Positions 40,089 through 60,066 of a stretch of DNA of 64,000 nucleotides are shown here, piece by piece. The notes under the pieces were generated by a model. That model searched no databases. It was not told the origin of the DNA and saw only the letters and a program-made list of their open reading frames with translations. The position numbers and the translations under genes are program-made. Where the stretch lies: NCBI GenBank assembly GCA_013433145.1, contig CM024191.1, forward strand, positions 3,736,501 to 3,800,500, in the 5' to 3' direction. The stretch comes from Ascaris suum. Its lineage: Eukaryota; Nematoda; Chromadorea; Rhabditida; Ascarididae. Each line of letters begins with the position of its first letter. The stretch's first letter is position 1.

Positions 40089-40724
40089 TTACCGCCGACT
40101 GGAAAGAAAAGAATATTAAAAAGGCTTATAGGTTTTCCGCATCATAGTCTCTATTTTTTGTGAGGTGAAAAATTGGCACAAGGTGAGATTTCTGATTAAA
40201 AAATGAGACCTTTCACTGAAAAGTTTTTAAGGGAATAAAACGATCATATTTGACTTATTATAGTATTTCACCACTTGATCACCCCCCCCCCCCCCCACTC
40301 CCCGAAGAACAATACGTAAGCGTACAGTAGAAAAGCCCAATGCATCTTTAAGCAGATATTTGCATAAGCAAATTCGGCATAAATATGTGAAAAAGTTTAA
40401 TCAAATCTGAGCAACATTTTTATTGGTTTGCCCATTCATGAATTTAATTCCATTGCTAAAAAACTTGTTTCATTGAGAAATAAATGTCGAATTATCTATA
40501 GTATATAACCAAAAAAAAAATCTCGATCACAAGAAATAAATCAGCAAATCACCGTTAGAATAGTTTTAGAGGAGCATAAATTTGTAATCCTATAGCTATG
40601 AATTCAATCATGAATCCAATTAAAAAAAAGGCCATTATTCCGTAAAATATTGTGACAACGCCATCTGACCGTCACTTTTAACTGAATACTGTTAATAACT
40701 TTTTTAGAGATTATTCAAAGTTAG
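40089..40724. other. Intergenic stretch after prominin with a poly-C run
   Basis: Non-coding. It holds a run of 15 C residues at 40282-40296. AATAAA-like hexamers at about 40236 and 40478 are possible polyadenylation signals for prominin. No exon seen. Confidence 0.45.
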
Positions 40725-43029
40725 CCGTCAGAATGGAAGGGGAAACCAATATGCGAACGGTGTCGCATTGGCCCGCGACGGCAAAGTGTGATGATCGGAA
40801 GGCAGCCGCAGCAGTCAGTTGATCCTGAAAACTGCTGGAGTTCGGTATGTGATCCCCACCTTTGGAACGGATAGTGGATGTTGCCTTTGGAATGGACGTT
40901 TATGTAACCGCGAAATCGTTTCAAACCTTAAACATTCGCTGTGTGCTCCAGGCCTATGTATATGAGAAAGGCGTTGTCTGATTTAAGTCCTTCGAAGCGT
41001 CATTTTGAAGTGCGAAGAAAAGCGAAATCATAAATAAGCTGAAATATCCGCCTTGGTAGCATATTCTCATAGAGGCAGTTAGCCGCTCGTTTGAGATTGT
41101 TACTAGAGAGACGTTCTCAGCTCATTCACCTATCGCGGCATGCATATGTCGAACGCAAGAGGGATAAATCTGGTCTCGTTCGCCCACCAGCTAAGTTTAG
41201 CTGATTTTTCTGTGATATCCGCTCTCCTATGTTTGCTCAACACTAACTGCTCGGGTGCCATTAACTGTTCCACTGTCATTAAGACGTTATTTCCAGCGCA
41301 TAAGTGCTTAATCATTTCAATCCTGCCTTAATTGATTTTATTATTTCAATGGTATTATCATTTTATTCACTCACCTGTTACTGTCGCTGTGTAGTTTGTA
41401 TGGACGGGTGGTTAAACGCACAAGTTGCCTTCTTTATTATCGGAACAAAGACAACTGCATCTATTCCATGTATGTATCGTACAGTGATGAATAAGAATTT
41501 TCACGAGACTGTGGTGATTCTGCGTAATTCTGACGTGAGATGCTTGTTATTGTTGAACTGCTATAGCAGTCTCACGTGCTATGCATGGCGACTGCCGAGA
41601 AAGGCCGAAATAGCAGAAGAAGCCAGTCCTCACTGAATTTTCTCTTCCCTCAGCACATTATTCAACGCAGTTTAAGAAGACCACACGACCTACTAATACA
41701 TACATAATATCGGTAAAATAATGTGCGTTGGCATGTACTGCAAATGAGAGGAGAGGCGGCGGGTGCTAGGAAAGGATTATTTGCATTCATGACCTTTCAA
41801 AAGGGTGAAACGCATGTGTAGTGGGCTTTTAAACGGGAAGCTACGATGTTTGAATAATTTGCGTGCTGCATTATCGACATTCATGACTTGTGAGTGGGAT
41901 GGAAGTCATCCAAAGTCTCCCTTGTTTTTTTTTTAAATGTTCTTTGTTGCATCGTCTTGAAATGTGCACGTGCTCAGTTTTATCTGTGGCTAGTTGGCGT
42001 TTAGTGAATTCGTTGACAAATTTGACACTGATAAGCAACTCAAGTTCTATCTTTTCGGTGCATATGAGTTGTTTTCATTAGGGCAGTTTCGCCGATAACA
42101 GCTGCTTCTTCGCAAATCCCAATTCATCGAATGTAGAAAGCTGTCTAAAATAAGGTCTGGGTGGTGTAACCACATAGGCCAACGAAACTTCGAAAAACCT
42201 GAAGACCATCTCTCGTCATCTGTTCAAAGGAAAGGAATTAATGGTCGTGAAGTGAGTGCTCAATCTTTCTGACTTCAGCTGCAGATATTGTTCTATTCCC
42301 TAACTAATGAAAGATGAGCGCAAATTCGAATCTGAAACGCTCGAATTTGACGATGTATAGCATTACGTTTGCTTTGCTAGTCTTTGCTTAAAGTTGCACA
42401 TATCTTGCTGCCAACATTCGCGATTTTTGTCTCGCTTTATGTACTTTGTTTAAATGAGTGGAATTCCACTCCCTTTCAAATTTCGCTCCTCTGCAAAAAT
42501 TTTTCAAATGATGACTACTAATATGGGATCAACTTTACACGGGGGAACAAATAAGGAAAATAATGACTGAGAAATGATGCGAAAAGTGCGTTTAGGTAGG
42601 GTAATTTTATTATACGTCATCCACTCTTCAAATATGACTCATTTCCAGGATCTAGAAAGCATATTGTCTGCTTTCCCCCTTTCTTGCTCACTAAAAGATT
42701 TGCGTTTTCGAAATGATTTTCATTTCTGCTATGAATCTTCTGTGCGCTCTTTTTCCAGCTGTTAAAAATGACGGAAATTTTCGCGATCCTTCACATAATT
42801 TTTCGTGTTCGAAAGTTAATACCATCGATCAAGCATTCACAGGTAACGTTTATTGTTCGTCGAAACGGTCGCCCATCTCCAACAGCCAAACATATTTTGC
42901 TGTTGTTTTTTCTTTTTAATTTTAAATTTAGATCTTTATTCAAATTGTGTAAATGAAAAAGGTGCAATAAAGCTCCTGACTATCCGAAGGCATTGTTCTT
43001 CGGCGATTCCGCGAGGAAGCTTATTCCGA
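40725..43029 (+). CDS. Candidate Cys-rich protein, five phase-compatible exons, ends unknown
   Basis: Not recognised. Five plus-strand open segments have acceptor and donor signals that keep phase: 40725-40844 (WKGKPICERCRIGPRRQS, donor GTATGT), 42102-42251 (FIECRKLSKIRSGWCNHIG, donor GTGAGT), 42649-42703 (LESILSAFPLSCSLKD, weak donor GTTTTC), 42759-42842 (FRDPSHNFSCSKVNTIDQ, donor GTAACG) and 42932-43029 (DLYSNCVNEKGAIKLLTI, donor GTATGA). The last pair, joined by a 89-base intron ending TTTTAAATTTAG, is the best supported. Cysteines are spread through all segments, which suggests a secreted or extracellular product, but no start codon, signal peptide or stop was found. Each segment is short enough to arise by chance, so the whole chain is a hypothesis. 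Another Cys-containing open segment at about 41393-41469 does not keep phase and is left out. Confidence 0.33.
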
Positions 43030-43160
43030 GTATGAATAACTCTAAATAGAAGATGTAAATGACGCTATTTACGGAACATGTCTAAGGGTGATCGGAAAAC
43101 TCTAGATCAGCGGTTTTCGGACAGAGCAGAGAAATGACCATAAGAGAAATCAACCTCTTT

Positions 43161-43510
43161 ACAAATGCTTTGAGACAAACGTCGGTGCGTATAAAATGAG
43201 AGAGTGTTTGCTAACAGAAATCAGTGTGCTTCTAGCTGTCTATGCCAGGTCGTTGCAGGGAGGGTCGGTTCAGACCTTAGCGGTTCGCTGTCGAACCGCG
43301 AAGTGCCTCACTCGTGAGAAGTGCCTGGTGTTGGTTGGTGCAGAGATTGCACTATTTGCGCCAAGGCTGTGTCGGAGCGACAACCCCCCCCCCCCCCCCC
43401 CCCCCCTTTGCCGTAGTGTTGTCCCCTTCACCTTCTACTATTGTTGATTTGTTGAAGGCTCAATAAAAAACTTAACCTGTCGTCTTGTTGCCAGGTTACA
43501 TAGGATGTCG
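43161..43510 (+). repeat. Dispersed repeat, copy A (about 350 bases)
   Basis: This stretch matches 57176-57523 on the opposite strand. Shared blocks include ACAAATGCTTTGAG, GTGCTTCTAGCTGTC, CAGACCTTAGC, GTCGAACCGCGAAGTG, GTCGGAGCGAC, CAATAAAAA and CAGGTTACA, in the same order. By eye identity is high in blocks, with small indels between them. It carries TATAAAA near its 5' end and CAATAAAA near its 3' end, and an internal poly-C run. No frame is open in both copies over its length, so I read it as a non-autonomous mobile element or an unknown RNA gene rather than a protein gene. Confidence 0.8.
43384..43406. repeat. Poly-C run within repeat copy A
   Basis: A run of about 23 C residues inside the dispersed repeat. 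The other copy has a shorter C/T-rich stretch at the same place, so this run expanded after the copies separated. Confidence 0.9.
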
Positions 43511-43712
43511 TTGAGGCTCAGAAGAAAATGAACTTGCGGATCATTTAGAGACAAATTAAGGATAGAGGGCCAAAACAGGAATCCTACACCTCACACCTAC
43601 GATGGTCAGGGAGCATTAACATGCCCTCCCAGGGTACATCAGGAGAATTCTTAACAATTTTTGAGCAGGGGATAGATGGAACTTCAGTCAACGATACTCC
43701 AGGGGTTCAGAA

Positions 43713-44906
43713 TCACAAACCGTCGTAATCAGGTGTGTAGGACCCAACGAACATTTCAGGCAACGCGACACTAGTATAATATCCTTGCGTATTTACAACG
43801 GTTTTCTCTCGCTCATCGGATGGGGATGACCATAGTTGCGTGCAGTACTTCACAATCGGATTGCGGTACACAATATATTTTTTGCTGCGTTTGTGTTGCA
43901 AAGCACATAGAATGCAATTGGCCACCATGCATGGTTTGAACTTATCCAACATCTGCGTGTACGTCTTTTGGGAAGCGTGTGCGAGATGCGTAAATGCTAT
44001 GGAACGAAATGCAGCTTGCATAAAACTGCACTAATCTCCACTTCACGTCATAGCAACTCATCATTTCACAACCTTTAAGAGGTTCTAACACGCCCCCTCA
44101 AGGGCCATGTTTTGGAGACAGAGGTTGAGCGAGTGCAAATTCTCTGGTTGAGATTGCAAAACTTGAAATATCTCACGGTTTCGTTAATATCGGAACGCTG
44201 GATATCTGAGATTCCTCGGTGGAAAAGGAAGTTCTTCCTGCGAATTAAAGAGCGGTCAGAAATTCCGGTCGCTATCAGAAAGCTACTGGAAAATTTGAAT
44301 AATTGTTTCTGCTCCACTCATCCTCTGTTTGCTTCGCTCATCAGCCGTGGCTGGCTGTATATTTTAAAAGTTTTTAAAACTTATTGAGGAAAAATTTTGT
44401 GGTCGTTGGATTTTCATAAAGGTTCGAAGGTGGAAAAGAGGAGGGAGCCTTTTCTTTTGCTTCAAGTTTCATAAGAGCGCTTCTCAACTTCCATGACGAA
44501 GCGTCACAGAAGCGATTAGACGCGATAAAAAATTTCACCAACACAAAACAGCTGATCGTTCATACAACCGGTTTCTAAATATTTCCTACTGCGAGACATC
44601 AAAACAGTTACGAACATTTCAGTAGATTCCAAAGGATCGTAAAATCGTTTGGTGGAATTGTGGTTAGGCGATGAGGTGGCTTGTAGTCGTCGAATGGGCG
44701 AATGAACGAATGAGAAAGGCGCATAGAGAGATATAAGACGTGGGAGTGAGGAGAGTGCAGACTAGTGCTTGATCGGGGTGCAAATTGTCATCGCATAACC
44801 AAAATCGACGCCTGTCCCCCTCACGCTTGCTGCTGCGTGATGCATCGATGCGATAGCGAGATGTGAGTGATTCTCGTTGATCAGCTGCCTCATTCGTTGC
44901 CGTCAT
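43713..44906 (-). CDS. Candidate small three-exon gene of unknown function
   Basis: Not recognised. On the minus strand, an ATG at 44906 opens 44906-44800 (MTATNEAADQRESLTSRYRI, then an Arg/Lys/Ser-rich stretch) with the weak donor GTTATG. The second exon, 44285-44177, follows TTTTCCAG and ends at ACC before GTGAGA (LIATGISDRSLIRRKNFL). The third, 43952-43713, follows ACGCAG and ends in TGA (FKPCMVANCILCALQHKR, VKYCTQLWSSPSDEREK, SYTPDYDGL). Phases agree at both junctions (2, 0), giving about 151 residues. Alternatively the last exon is a stand-alone 102-codon frame starting at 44021. It would converge on the Cys-rich candidate to its left, with the dispersed repeat between them. No domain is seen; the four Cys in the last exon do not form a known motif. 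Confidence 0.38.
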
Positions 44907-52303
<7,397 letters not shown>

Positions 52304-53025
52304 ATGAGGCGCTTACCGAGATTCGGCTCGGTATTGCCGTCCTCTAGAAACTTACGTTCGTTGTGGCTGCTCGTCCGTTTGTTTTGTTGGAGCATTTTGC
52401 TGCTAACTTTATTTTCTTTTATTTCTTTTCTTTTCTTTGAAAGAGAAGAGGGAACAAGGGGAGAGAAATTGGATTCATTGTTTACAGATCTTACACTGAT
52501 GCTACAAACATTTTATGCGCTTTCTAACTACAATCTGACTATTTCGTTTACCTTCTGTTCACCCCCTCTCTTTTGTGACATTTCAGCGTTTATTTCATTC
52601 CAGTTTTGACCGATCGGTTTTAAACAAATCATTGCAGTGATGTTTTTATTTATAGGGTTTCATAGAACATATGTGAGCTCATGGGTTACCGTTGTGTGTA
52701 CATTTTTTGGAAGTTGGCAAATGAAGTCGTCTCTTCTCGCAGCACTTTTTCCCCTTTTTAAATAAAGAAAGTACAACAAATTGATTTCAGCACGGCTGAG
52801 TTTGTTGCAAGGTTACGAATCGTTGAGTTGTTATCTTCTGGTTTCGCTAAATGGAGGAGAAATCGCTCATCGCGCCTGATTTTAGCGATGCAGAGTGTAA
52901 GTTTAAATATTTTTTCTTTATCTATCAATATCGTGTTTCAGCTCGAGAGCAGATGTTTCGCCGAATATTCTTTGAGCACTATCGATGCGGCTATAAATTA
53001 TCAGCCGGGCATAAACTTTAGCTAA
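52304..53025 (+). CDS. Unrecognised gene: supported 3' exons and possible signal-anchor first exon
   Basis: The 3' part is well supported. Exon 52791-52896 follows TTGATTTCAG (TAEFVARLRIVELLSSGFAK, then WRRNRSSRLILAMQS). The intron at 52897-52941 is only 45 bases, GTAAGTTT to TATCGTGTTTCAG, a textbook nematode mini-intron. Exon 52942-53025 continues in phase (LESRCFAEYSLSTIDAAINY) to TAA. The product is not recognised. About 500 bases upstream, the ATG at 52304 opens a frame starting MRRLPRFGSVLPSSRNLRSL, followed by a 20-plus residue hydrophobic stretch, like a type II signal anchor. I could not find a donor joining it in phase to 52791, so it may be a separate or chance frame. The 3' exons score about 0.6, the first exon about 0.25. 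Confidence 0.5.
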
Positions 53026-53934
53026 CACTCATTATTTGGTGCAAATGCATTTATTTTTGCTCATGAAGCAGTGGCTAGTAGTGGGATTGATTGTATGTGA
53101 CAGTTCATATTTTTCTCTTTTCTTGCCGGCGGCTCTTTAACGTCTACATTTGAGTTCAATGAGAGCAATAGAGGAACTAAAAAATTAGCGAAGTGAACTC
53201 ACAAATTTTGTTTAACACAATGAGCGAATAGCACAGAAAACTGCATTCGTAAAAGTAAGCTTAATGCAGCAACAACAGCTTTTTGCGAATATCTCACCGT
53301 TGAGTTCGGTGAATTGAAAAATGAAGTATTCATATTTTTGTTATCTTTGACAAGTTCATTAGTATAGAATCTCCTCCAAATAGGTGCTACTATATATCTC
53401 ACTAATAAGCATTATTCTGGTTTTATGCAGATTGTTGTTTGTATTACTGTAAATCAAGTAGAAGTTGCGCTATCTGCAACGTTGATGGGAGTATCTTTAT
53501 TATATTTGACAGAGAATAGGAAATTAACACGAGCCATGTAGTTTAGCTTAAGTTGAATAATATAGTGCGTAATATGTGATTTTATTTGTTTTTAATATAT
53601 AAATATAGTTACTGGTCATTTGTTTTTTAAAATGTGATTTTCATTTAGCATTTTCGAAGCATCCATATTTAATGCTTATAAGTAAATCGAGAAAATTCTT
53701 TAACCTTAAGTTTATGTGGCTGTTAATGAAGTTTCATCAACACCGATTAACGGTTGCCGTTTATTATTTGTTATTTTCCCGCATCCATAGTAGAAAAACC
53801 ACCACAGATTTCGTGCCAGTTTTTCATGAAAGGTATTCAAAGTACCTACATCATTTGCTGCGTAGAATTGCTTACACCGCGCTCGTTTTATTCGTATCAA
53901 GCAGTGCACTATTCGGGTGTGAGGAAGGCAGAAA

Positions 53935-54236
53935 ATGTCAGAACGCGATGGTGAATACTTCTGCTGGGACGATTGTTGCTCCAGCTGTGAAAGGAGGACA
54001 GGGTTCCAATGCGCGAATACATTTGATTCATCATTTTCGTTCCTGTGTTTCATCAGACTACCGGAGAAGTAAGAAATTTACTTGTAGATGACTTTTTAAC
54101 AAACTTTTCTCATTTCAAAAAATATTTCAGCTCACAACTCAAAAATATTTTAGGTAATATTATCAAACAACGGCACCATATGCTGGCTTATGGACGCCAC
54201 AAGATCCCGTTTCCAAAGCATAATTTGCATTTCCAG
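53935..54236 (+). CDS. Candidate Cys-rich exon pair
   Basis: Not recognised. The ATG at 53935 is preceded by GGCAGAAA, a possible acceptor, and opens MSERDGEYFCWDDCCSSCER, with six Cys in 33 residues. The donor at 54069 is GTAAGA (phase 2). The next acceptor, AATATTTCAG at 54130, restores phase and leads to NSQLKNILGNIIKQRHHM up to CAG before GTGTTC at 54237. The opposite strand has a 113-codon open frame over much of this stretch, so coding direction is not certain. The intron of 62 bases and the strong donor favour the plus strand. Confidence 0.3.
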
Positions 54237-54633
54237 GTGTTCCTAAATGGTCGGCTTAGACCTCTCTTTCTTAGCCTTTGCCTTTCTTTAGTATATACAA
54301 ATCCGCTCTTATGTAGGTATATAAAAGCACGCCTTTCGTAGGAATTGCTTATGCTGATATGGCAATGTTCCCACTCATAACTTATGCGTCACTCACTGAG
54401 ACTGAGAGCACTTGCGACGTTCAAGGTTGATCTTATTACTAGACTGACAGGGAGAATATCATTTGATCACAGACCTACTGATGTAAGTAAATGATGAGAC
54501 GATAGATGGTGTCGTACCCTTTATGGGTTCACGTTCTTGCATTAAAATAAAGTTTAATAACTCATCAAATTCTTCCGGAGTTCTTAAAGAACTTCAAGCA
54601 GCAGTGATATTGGCGTCACATCAAGTTTAGCAG

Positions 54634-54705
54634 GCTCGCGAGCTGGATGATATGAGGCGCTGTCTTGAAGTAGTCGAAAATCGTATAGGAAAAAGTGTTT
54701 TCATA
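54634..54705 (+). CDS. Candidate helical (coiled-coil) exon
   Basis: After TTTAGCAG, 24 codons read ARELDDMRRCLEVVENRIGK and end at ATA before GTAATA, phase 0 on both sides. The heptad-like spacing of Leu, Met, Val and Ile suits a coiled coil. It may belong to the plus-strand gene whose exons begin at 60067, but no exon between them was found. Confidence 0.33.
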
Positions 54706-57175
54706 GTAATAGTCTTATTGAATTTGGTTTACTTTTGGAATTCGAAAATGTATTTCAACATCCATCTATTATTTTTGCATGAAATTTTGTTTGATTTCAA
54801 TTATTTTTTCTTTTTTTTGAGGCTTATGTGTTCAGCAAGCAATGGGTTCATTGTCTTTCTCAAGACTGTTTAGTGTAACAAATATTTGTTCAAACCAATG
54901 GATTTCTCTCCCCTCCGATTTGGGCCTGTTCTGTATTTGTATTCAATGAAAACTTCTCGTATAAAAGGTATAATGAAATGTGCCAAAAAAACCTGCGTTG
55001 TCAATGTGCCATGAAAATGTTTGGTATAATGGCAATTGCGCATTCAAAATTTCTGCATTGTCAATAAATTTGCCGCTTTGATGTTGCACTTTTGCACTCT
55101 TCATGCAGATTCCATCTGCGATAGTCGGCGTTTTCTTTCTTCTTCTTTTTTTTTTTTTCAAATCTATGATGTGAAGATGTGTTATTTAATCGAAGTATAA
55201 CCCCGTCGGCATAAGGTTTCTTATTCGATTCCATCTTGGATGTCAGCTTCGAGAATTGTGCCCAACTGTTTAGCATGATTTCTTTCGCGTTTCAATTCCT
55301 TCATTATAAGATATTTACGGTTTGCGATATGCGATCCGACAAAAAGCCGGCCAATAAATTGGTCTTCCAATTCTGATTTGTTTTAGATTGCGCAAGGGGA
55401 TTCCTCATTGGATTGTCGATATGATTTGGCGTTCCGTCATGGCTAAAATCATCTCCTTGATGGATTTTAGATATTTTTGACGATTTTCATTAGAATGTAG
55501 ACGTGTAGCCGTTTTTTTTTTTTTCAAATGTAGGTAGGAATATGTACCCAGTGAAATTCCGGTTAAACATATTCTACTTGCGCAAACCGAACTATTGAGC
55601 CAAGATGGTTTCATGTATAATATTCCTTTTCAGGCAGCGAATCTCAATCGCCATATAGTAGGGCTGCTTTCCCACTTATTCTCTGCCTATCGATTTTTCA
55701 GTTGCTTTTCACCTTAAGTTTCATACATTTTGGTGTGGTTCATGCTCCTTCGGATACATTTCTGGAATTAGCTTGACCTGGTAAAATATAACTTTTTGTT
55801 GTTTATAGGTTGATTTAGCTCCCACCTATTCAGCGACTTTGTGAACGATTTTTTGCTTAGGAATTCGAATTTTTTTAGCGGATACGCGCTATAAAAAAAT
55901 GTAATTTCCGTATGCGACGCAAAACCTACGGGCATTATTCAAGAATATTTTTTCTTCGATTGTTAAATTGTTTTTTGGGGGGTTTTAAATGATGCGGGTC
56001 TTGTTTGTAATTGGAAGCAGCTGTTGCGATTCATTTCAGTGTTGGCAAAAGGTTTAACTCAAGTACCCGAAAAAAGCTTTCATTTGATGCTGTACTACGA
56101 ATATTTACTTGTATTTCATCGCTAAATGTTACATGGGTTAGTTTAGTACTAATGATTTTAAAATGCTCCCCCCCCCCCCCCCCCAATCGGTCTCAGATCG
56201 TTGAAAGCGTTGTGTATGATCACGTAAGCTAGTTATAGCACATTGATTCACATCAAAATCTGTTTCCTAAGGCTATCAGTGAAATACATACTTGATTTTG
56301 CCTTTATAGCCCAATAGTTATTGTTGTCACATAGTAAAAACTTTAGCGTTCGTATTTATGTGCAATGCAATAAGAAAGCATCACTGTTGGGCTTCGTTGG
56401 AAATTTTTCTAGTGAATCAGTTTAAAAAGCAGTTAAAACCGCAATAGTTTTGACGGCACTCTCATATCTGTATTGATATCTGCGCACGAAAGCTTTTGTA
56501 TCGTTTACGTTGAAGCATCACGCCGTGAATCGTTTCACAGTTGTATTTCATTGCGAACGCTTGCAGTCCTATTCACATACGCAGTTGAGTTTGGTTGCTT
56601 CCATGCCCTTTGCGCCATTGTGCTGCAGCCATTATGCGTTGCGGCCAAGTCACCGACTTACGCGTTAGTTATGTTGAGGCTATTTATAAGAAAAGAACCA
56701 CCTTCAGGTGCTATGATGGCTGCGAATATATCGCATTGAGCAACAAAAATGAAGTTTCAGACCCGATTGGGATTTTGAGATTATCCTTTTTGAAGTGAAC
56801 TGAGTCAGTCTATTGGGCAGGACAACATCTTTTCGACACCCGGATCCCAATAAAATCAAAGAGAGTACGAGAAAATATGGAGTAGTAAATTTCTGGAATT
56901 TTTTTCGTCACAATTCTATCAAAAGTTGATCCAGTGGAAAAAGTATACTGTCTTTTCTGGATCAGTGCCTCAAATTATAGTTATTCGTTTGCATTCTCAA
57001 ACCGTGTGTTTGTTTGCCCATCTGATGGCATATTTCCTTTACACGCTTTTCTACTTGTTTACTTGTTTCAATCAGTCGTCTTTATCTTTGTTCAGTCTAC
57101 GTAAGGGTTGGTCCTCGCTTTGCCACTCTACCTTTGATTTGTCCCGAAGGATTCACTAATTTCTCATTCGAGGCT
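54706..57175. other. Region without a supported gene, with poly-C run
   Basis: Open frames are short. A run of 17 C residues lies at 56168-56184. A segment after CCTTTTCAG at 55633 is open for about 27-45 codons in two frames, too ambiguous to call. Confidence 0.35.
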
Positions 57176-57523
57176 CGACCGGATGCTCTGTAACCTGACA
57201 ACAAGAAGAAACGTTAAGGTTTTTATTGCGCCTTTAGAAAATCAACAACAGTAACGGCGGAGGGGATAACACGACGGCAAGGGGAGGGGGGCAGTCGTCG
57301 CTCCGACAGAGCCTTTTGCCGCACGAATAATGCCACCTTCGCATCTACCAGCACCGAGCACTCCTCACAGCCGAGACACTTCGCGGTTCGACTGCGAACT
57401 GCTAAGGTCTGAGCTGACTCTCGCTAAGACAATACCTCGCATGGACAGCTAGAAGCACATTGGTTTGTGTAAGCATGTACGCTCTATTTTTGTGTGCACC
57501 GACTCTTGCCTCAAAGCATTTGT
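57176..57523 (-). repeat. Dispersed repeat, copy B (about 350 bases, inverted)
   Basis: The reverse complement of this stretch matches 43161-43510 along its length, with the same order of conserved blocks. At its centre the C-run of copy A is replaced by a shorter C/T-rich stretch. The flanks beyond about 57170 and 57525 do not match those of copy A, which helps set the ends. Confidence 0.8.
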
Positions 57524-60066
57524 AGATTTTGCTCAGTATTATGGTCACTCCTGTGTTCTGCGAAAACGGTTGATATGCAATTTATTAATCACTCCTTGCA
57601 GCAAAGTTTATGCTCTGATATTCTTCAGCCAACTGTCTTGAGTCCATTCGTCATTTTTGCAATTGTGCGCTTGTGGCGCAGATTTTTTTTCGTGGAGGTT
57701 CGCGATTATCTTCACGTTCTTGATATGATTTTTGATAACTGCGAATCGATGTGGTGACGAGACTGCAGCTTGATAGATGTTTATTGAGCTTATTTAAGTT
57801 TAATAAAGCGCATTCATTCAAAGTTCCTTCCTTGACGTTAATTTTTCTATTATTTTAAACTGCCATTTTGATCCGTCTTATATTTAGAAAGAAATTTAAG
57901 TGTTGTGTTATGAGAGGGAATATAGTCTTAATTGCTTAGTGGTGTAATTATAACACGTTCCGAGTCGATGAAGTGCTTCATCAGGATAATCCATATAGGT
58001 AGCCAAAAGTGGTAATGATGTGTTGCATTTAAGTTGTTCCTTCAAAATTCGCTATGGGAACGATTTGGCGTTTCCTTGCGAGCGATTTCAAAAAAAAAAA
58101 AACAACATCGTTTGCTTGAAAGTATGACTGCGCGAGCCCTTCGAAATGATTGCCGTCGTCGTTTCCGCTAGTGTATTTCTTTAGTTGCTATAGAGACGGG
58201 AAAGGCAGTCTTGCAGCAGCGACGAACTTGCATATGCTTGTAGTGTTGAAGTTTTGCCACTCGTTAAAGGCTTTTGAAACTCTCAGATATTTGTCCACGT
58301 TTTATTGCTTTCTTTCCTTCAGCCGTTTGTTGTTCGGAAGCCATTGATCATTCCGTGCTAAGAATTGGCCCACGACAAATGGACGCTTTTTTTATCGTCT
58401 TTGAGATATTGGTGTTTCAGAAAAGCATCATTGAGTTCTAACATCCCCAAAATTCTCAACTAGAAGTAAGCCTCCAATGTAAGGGTGGTTGGTGGGGTTG
58501 TCTCGAAGCTTTCAGGTGTTGTGCGAAGCCGGCACACAAAAAAAAAGGTTTTATTGCAAAAGAAAATTACAAGAGATGTCCACTCGAGAAAGCTCGGAAT
58601 GATCCTGCTCTATCTTCCTGGGCACGCCTCTGCAAACAGACCCCGAATGCCTGACAGCAGCAACACCTTCCCTTTTATACATCTCAGGTCTCCCTCAAGG
58701 ATGGTATACGGTTTGATCCGTCACTCGGTTACCTTTCCCCTCTGCTCTGTAGGAAGTCAGTTGATCTGTTTTGCAGATCTCCCTTACACCAAAAATTGTA
58801 AGGTACGAAGCACCATGTTCATTGTGCTGCTCATAAATCACTCCCTTTTCATTCATTCTGCATTGTCTGAAATGCTGCCATTTCCATGGATGCTTTTCGA
58901 ATACACTAGCATTCGATAATTCGTCTGCTTCCAGACTATTTACCTTCTCTATCGTTTTTATTCATCCAGACTTTTCAAAGAGTCCATATGAAAATGGTGA
59001 AGGATTCGTTGACATATGGCTTAAGACTGTAGGCTCGAGTAACTTCGTAGGGCCGCTTTGAAACAGAAACGCACTCCGTAAGCTTCTTCATCTGAAAGAC
59101 GCTAGTGCACCAAAGATTCGCATTTTGGTGTTATAGGTCACTGTCGATGTGGAAATCCATCATAATGACATGCCTACAGGTTATATGCTTATGAGTGCAC
59201 TGCTATTGCTTATGATGTAAATAATACCAAATATGAGTAATTCTAAACGTTCGTTTTTGCATCTCTAAACTTTTGCATCTCTAATTAAATGAGTAAAGAA
59301 ACTAACGGTTCCCACAAATTTGGAGTTAATTGCCATTGGAATCAGAGTTAACGGCACTTTTCAGAATGTTTTAATTGTATTGTTAGTTGGATTTTCTATA
59401 AAACTCTCATGAGAAATAGAAAAATTCGATAAGATTATTGTCGTATTCATGGACAGTCACAACGTTTGCGCGATTTATTGTTGATCGGAGCGATTTTTGA
59501 TAAATCTTAGTGCGGCAGGAATGTTCCTATAGAAATCTTTCACCGATTGCGGAAATCTTTTCTGAATTTGGAAATTTCTCTGGATCACTGAATTTTTTTT
59601 TTTGCGAGCAGCTAAGAATTTTAATTGATGTCGAACACTTCATAGAGATTCTATTGTGTATACAACAACGGAGTTATCTAAAATTTTCCATTCAGTTAGT
59701 CGCCAAAATTTTTTGCACTTTAAGCATTAAACGTTCATATGCTCTACTCGTTAATTACTATTGAATACTTCCGTTTTCATAAGTTTTTCTCCTCGAATAA
59801 TATTGTTGTCTAATATAGCATTAAAATTTGGGAAGTGGTAATTTTTCAATTATCGTTGAATGGCTCAACATCAGATGCTAATGCTTGATTTCATTTGACT
59901 TCATCAACTTCTCGACGTGCATCCTATTTGTTACCGTTTTTGACTTCTCATTTTCTTTGTTTGTTTTGTTCTCTCATTAAATTGCTACTGTTTAGTTTTA
60001 TATATGCAGCTCTTAGCCAGATTCTTCTATGAATGAATGGGTAAAGGTTGAATCGGCTTATTTCAG
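57524..60066. other. Region without a supported gene
   Basis: No exon chain seen. A plus frame of 144 codons at 58485-58919 has no splice signals or family motif and is interrupted by an A-run near 58540. A short tandem repeat of CTTTTGCATCTCTAA lies near 59260-59290. Confidence 0.35.

Noticed and set aside
44112..44387. A 91-codon plus-strand frame opposite the candidate small minus gene
   Set aside because: It has no splice partner and looks like the shadow of the minus-strand exon 44177-44285.
58485..58919. A 144-codon plus-strand frame
   Set aside because: It has no recognisable domain or flanking splice signals and a homopolymer run near its start; length alone is not enough.
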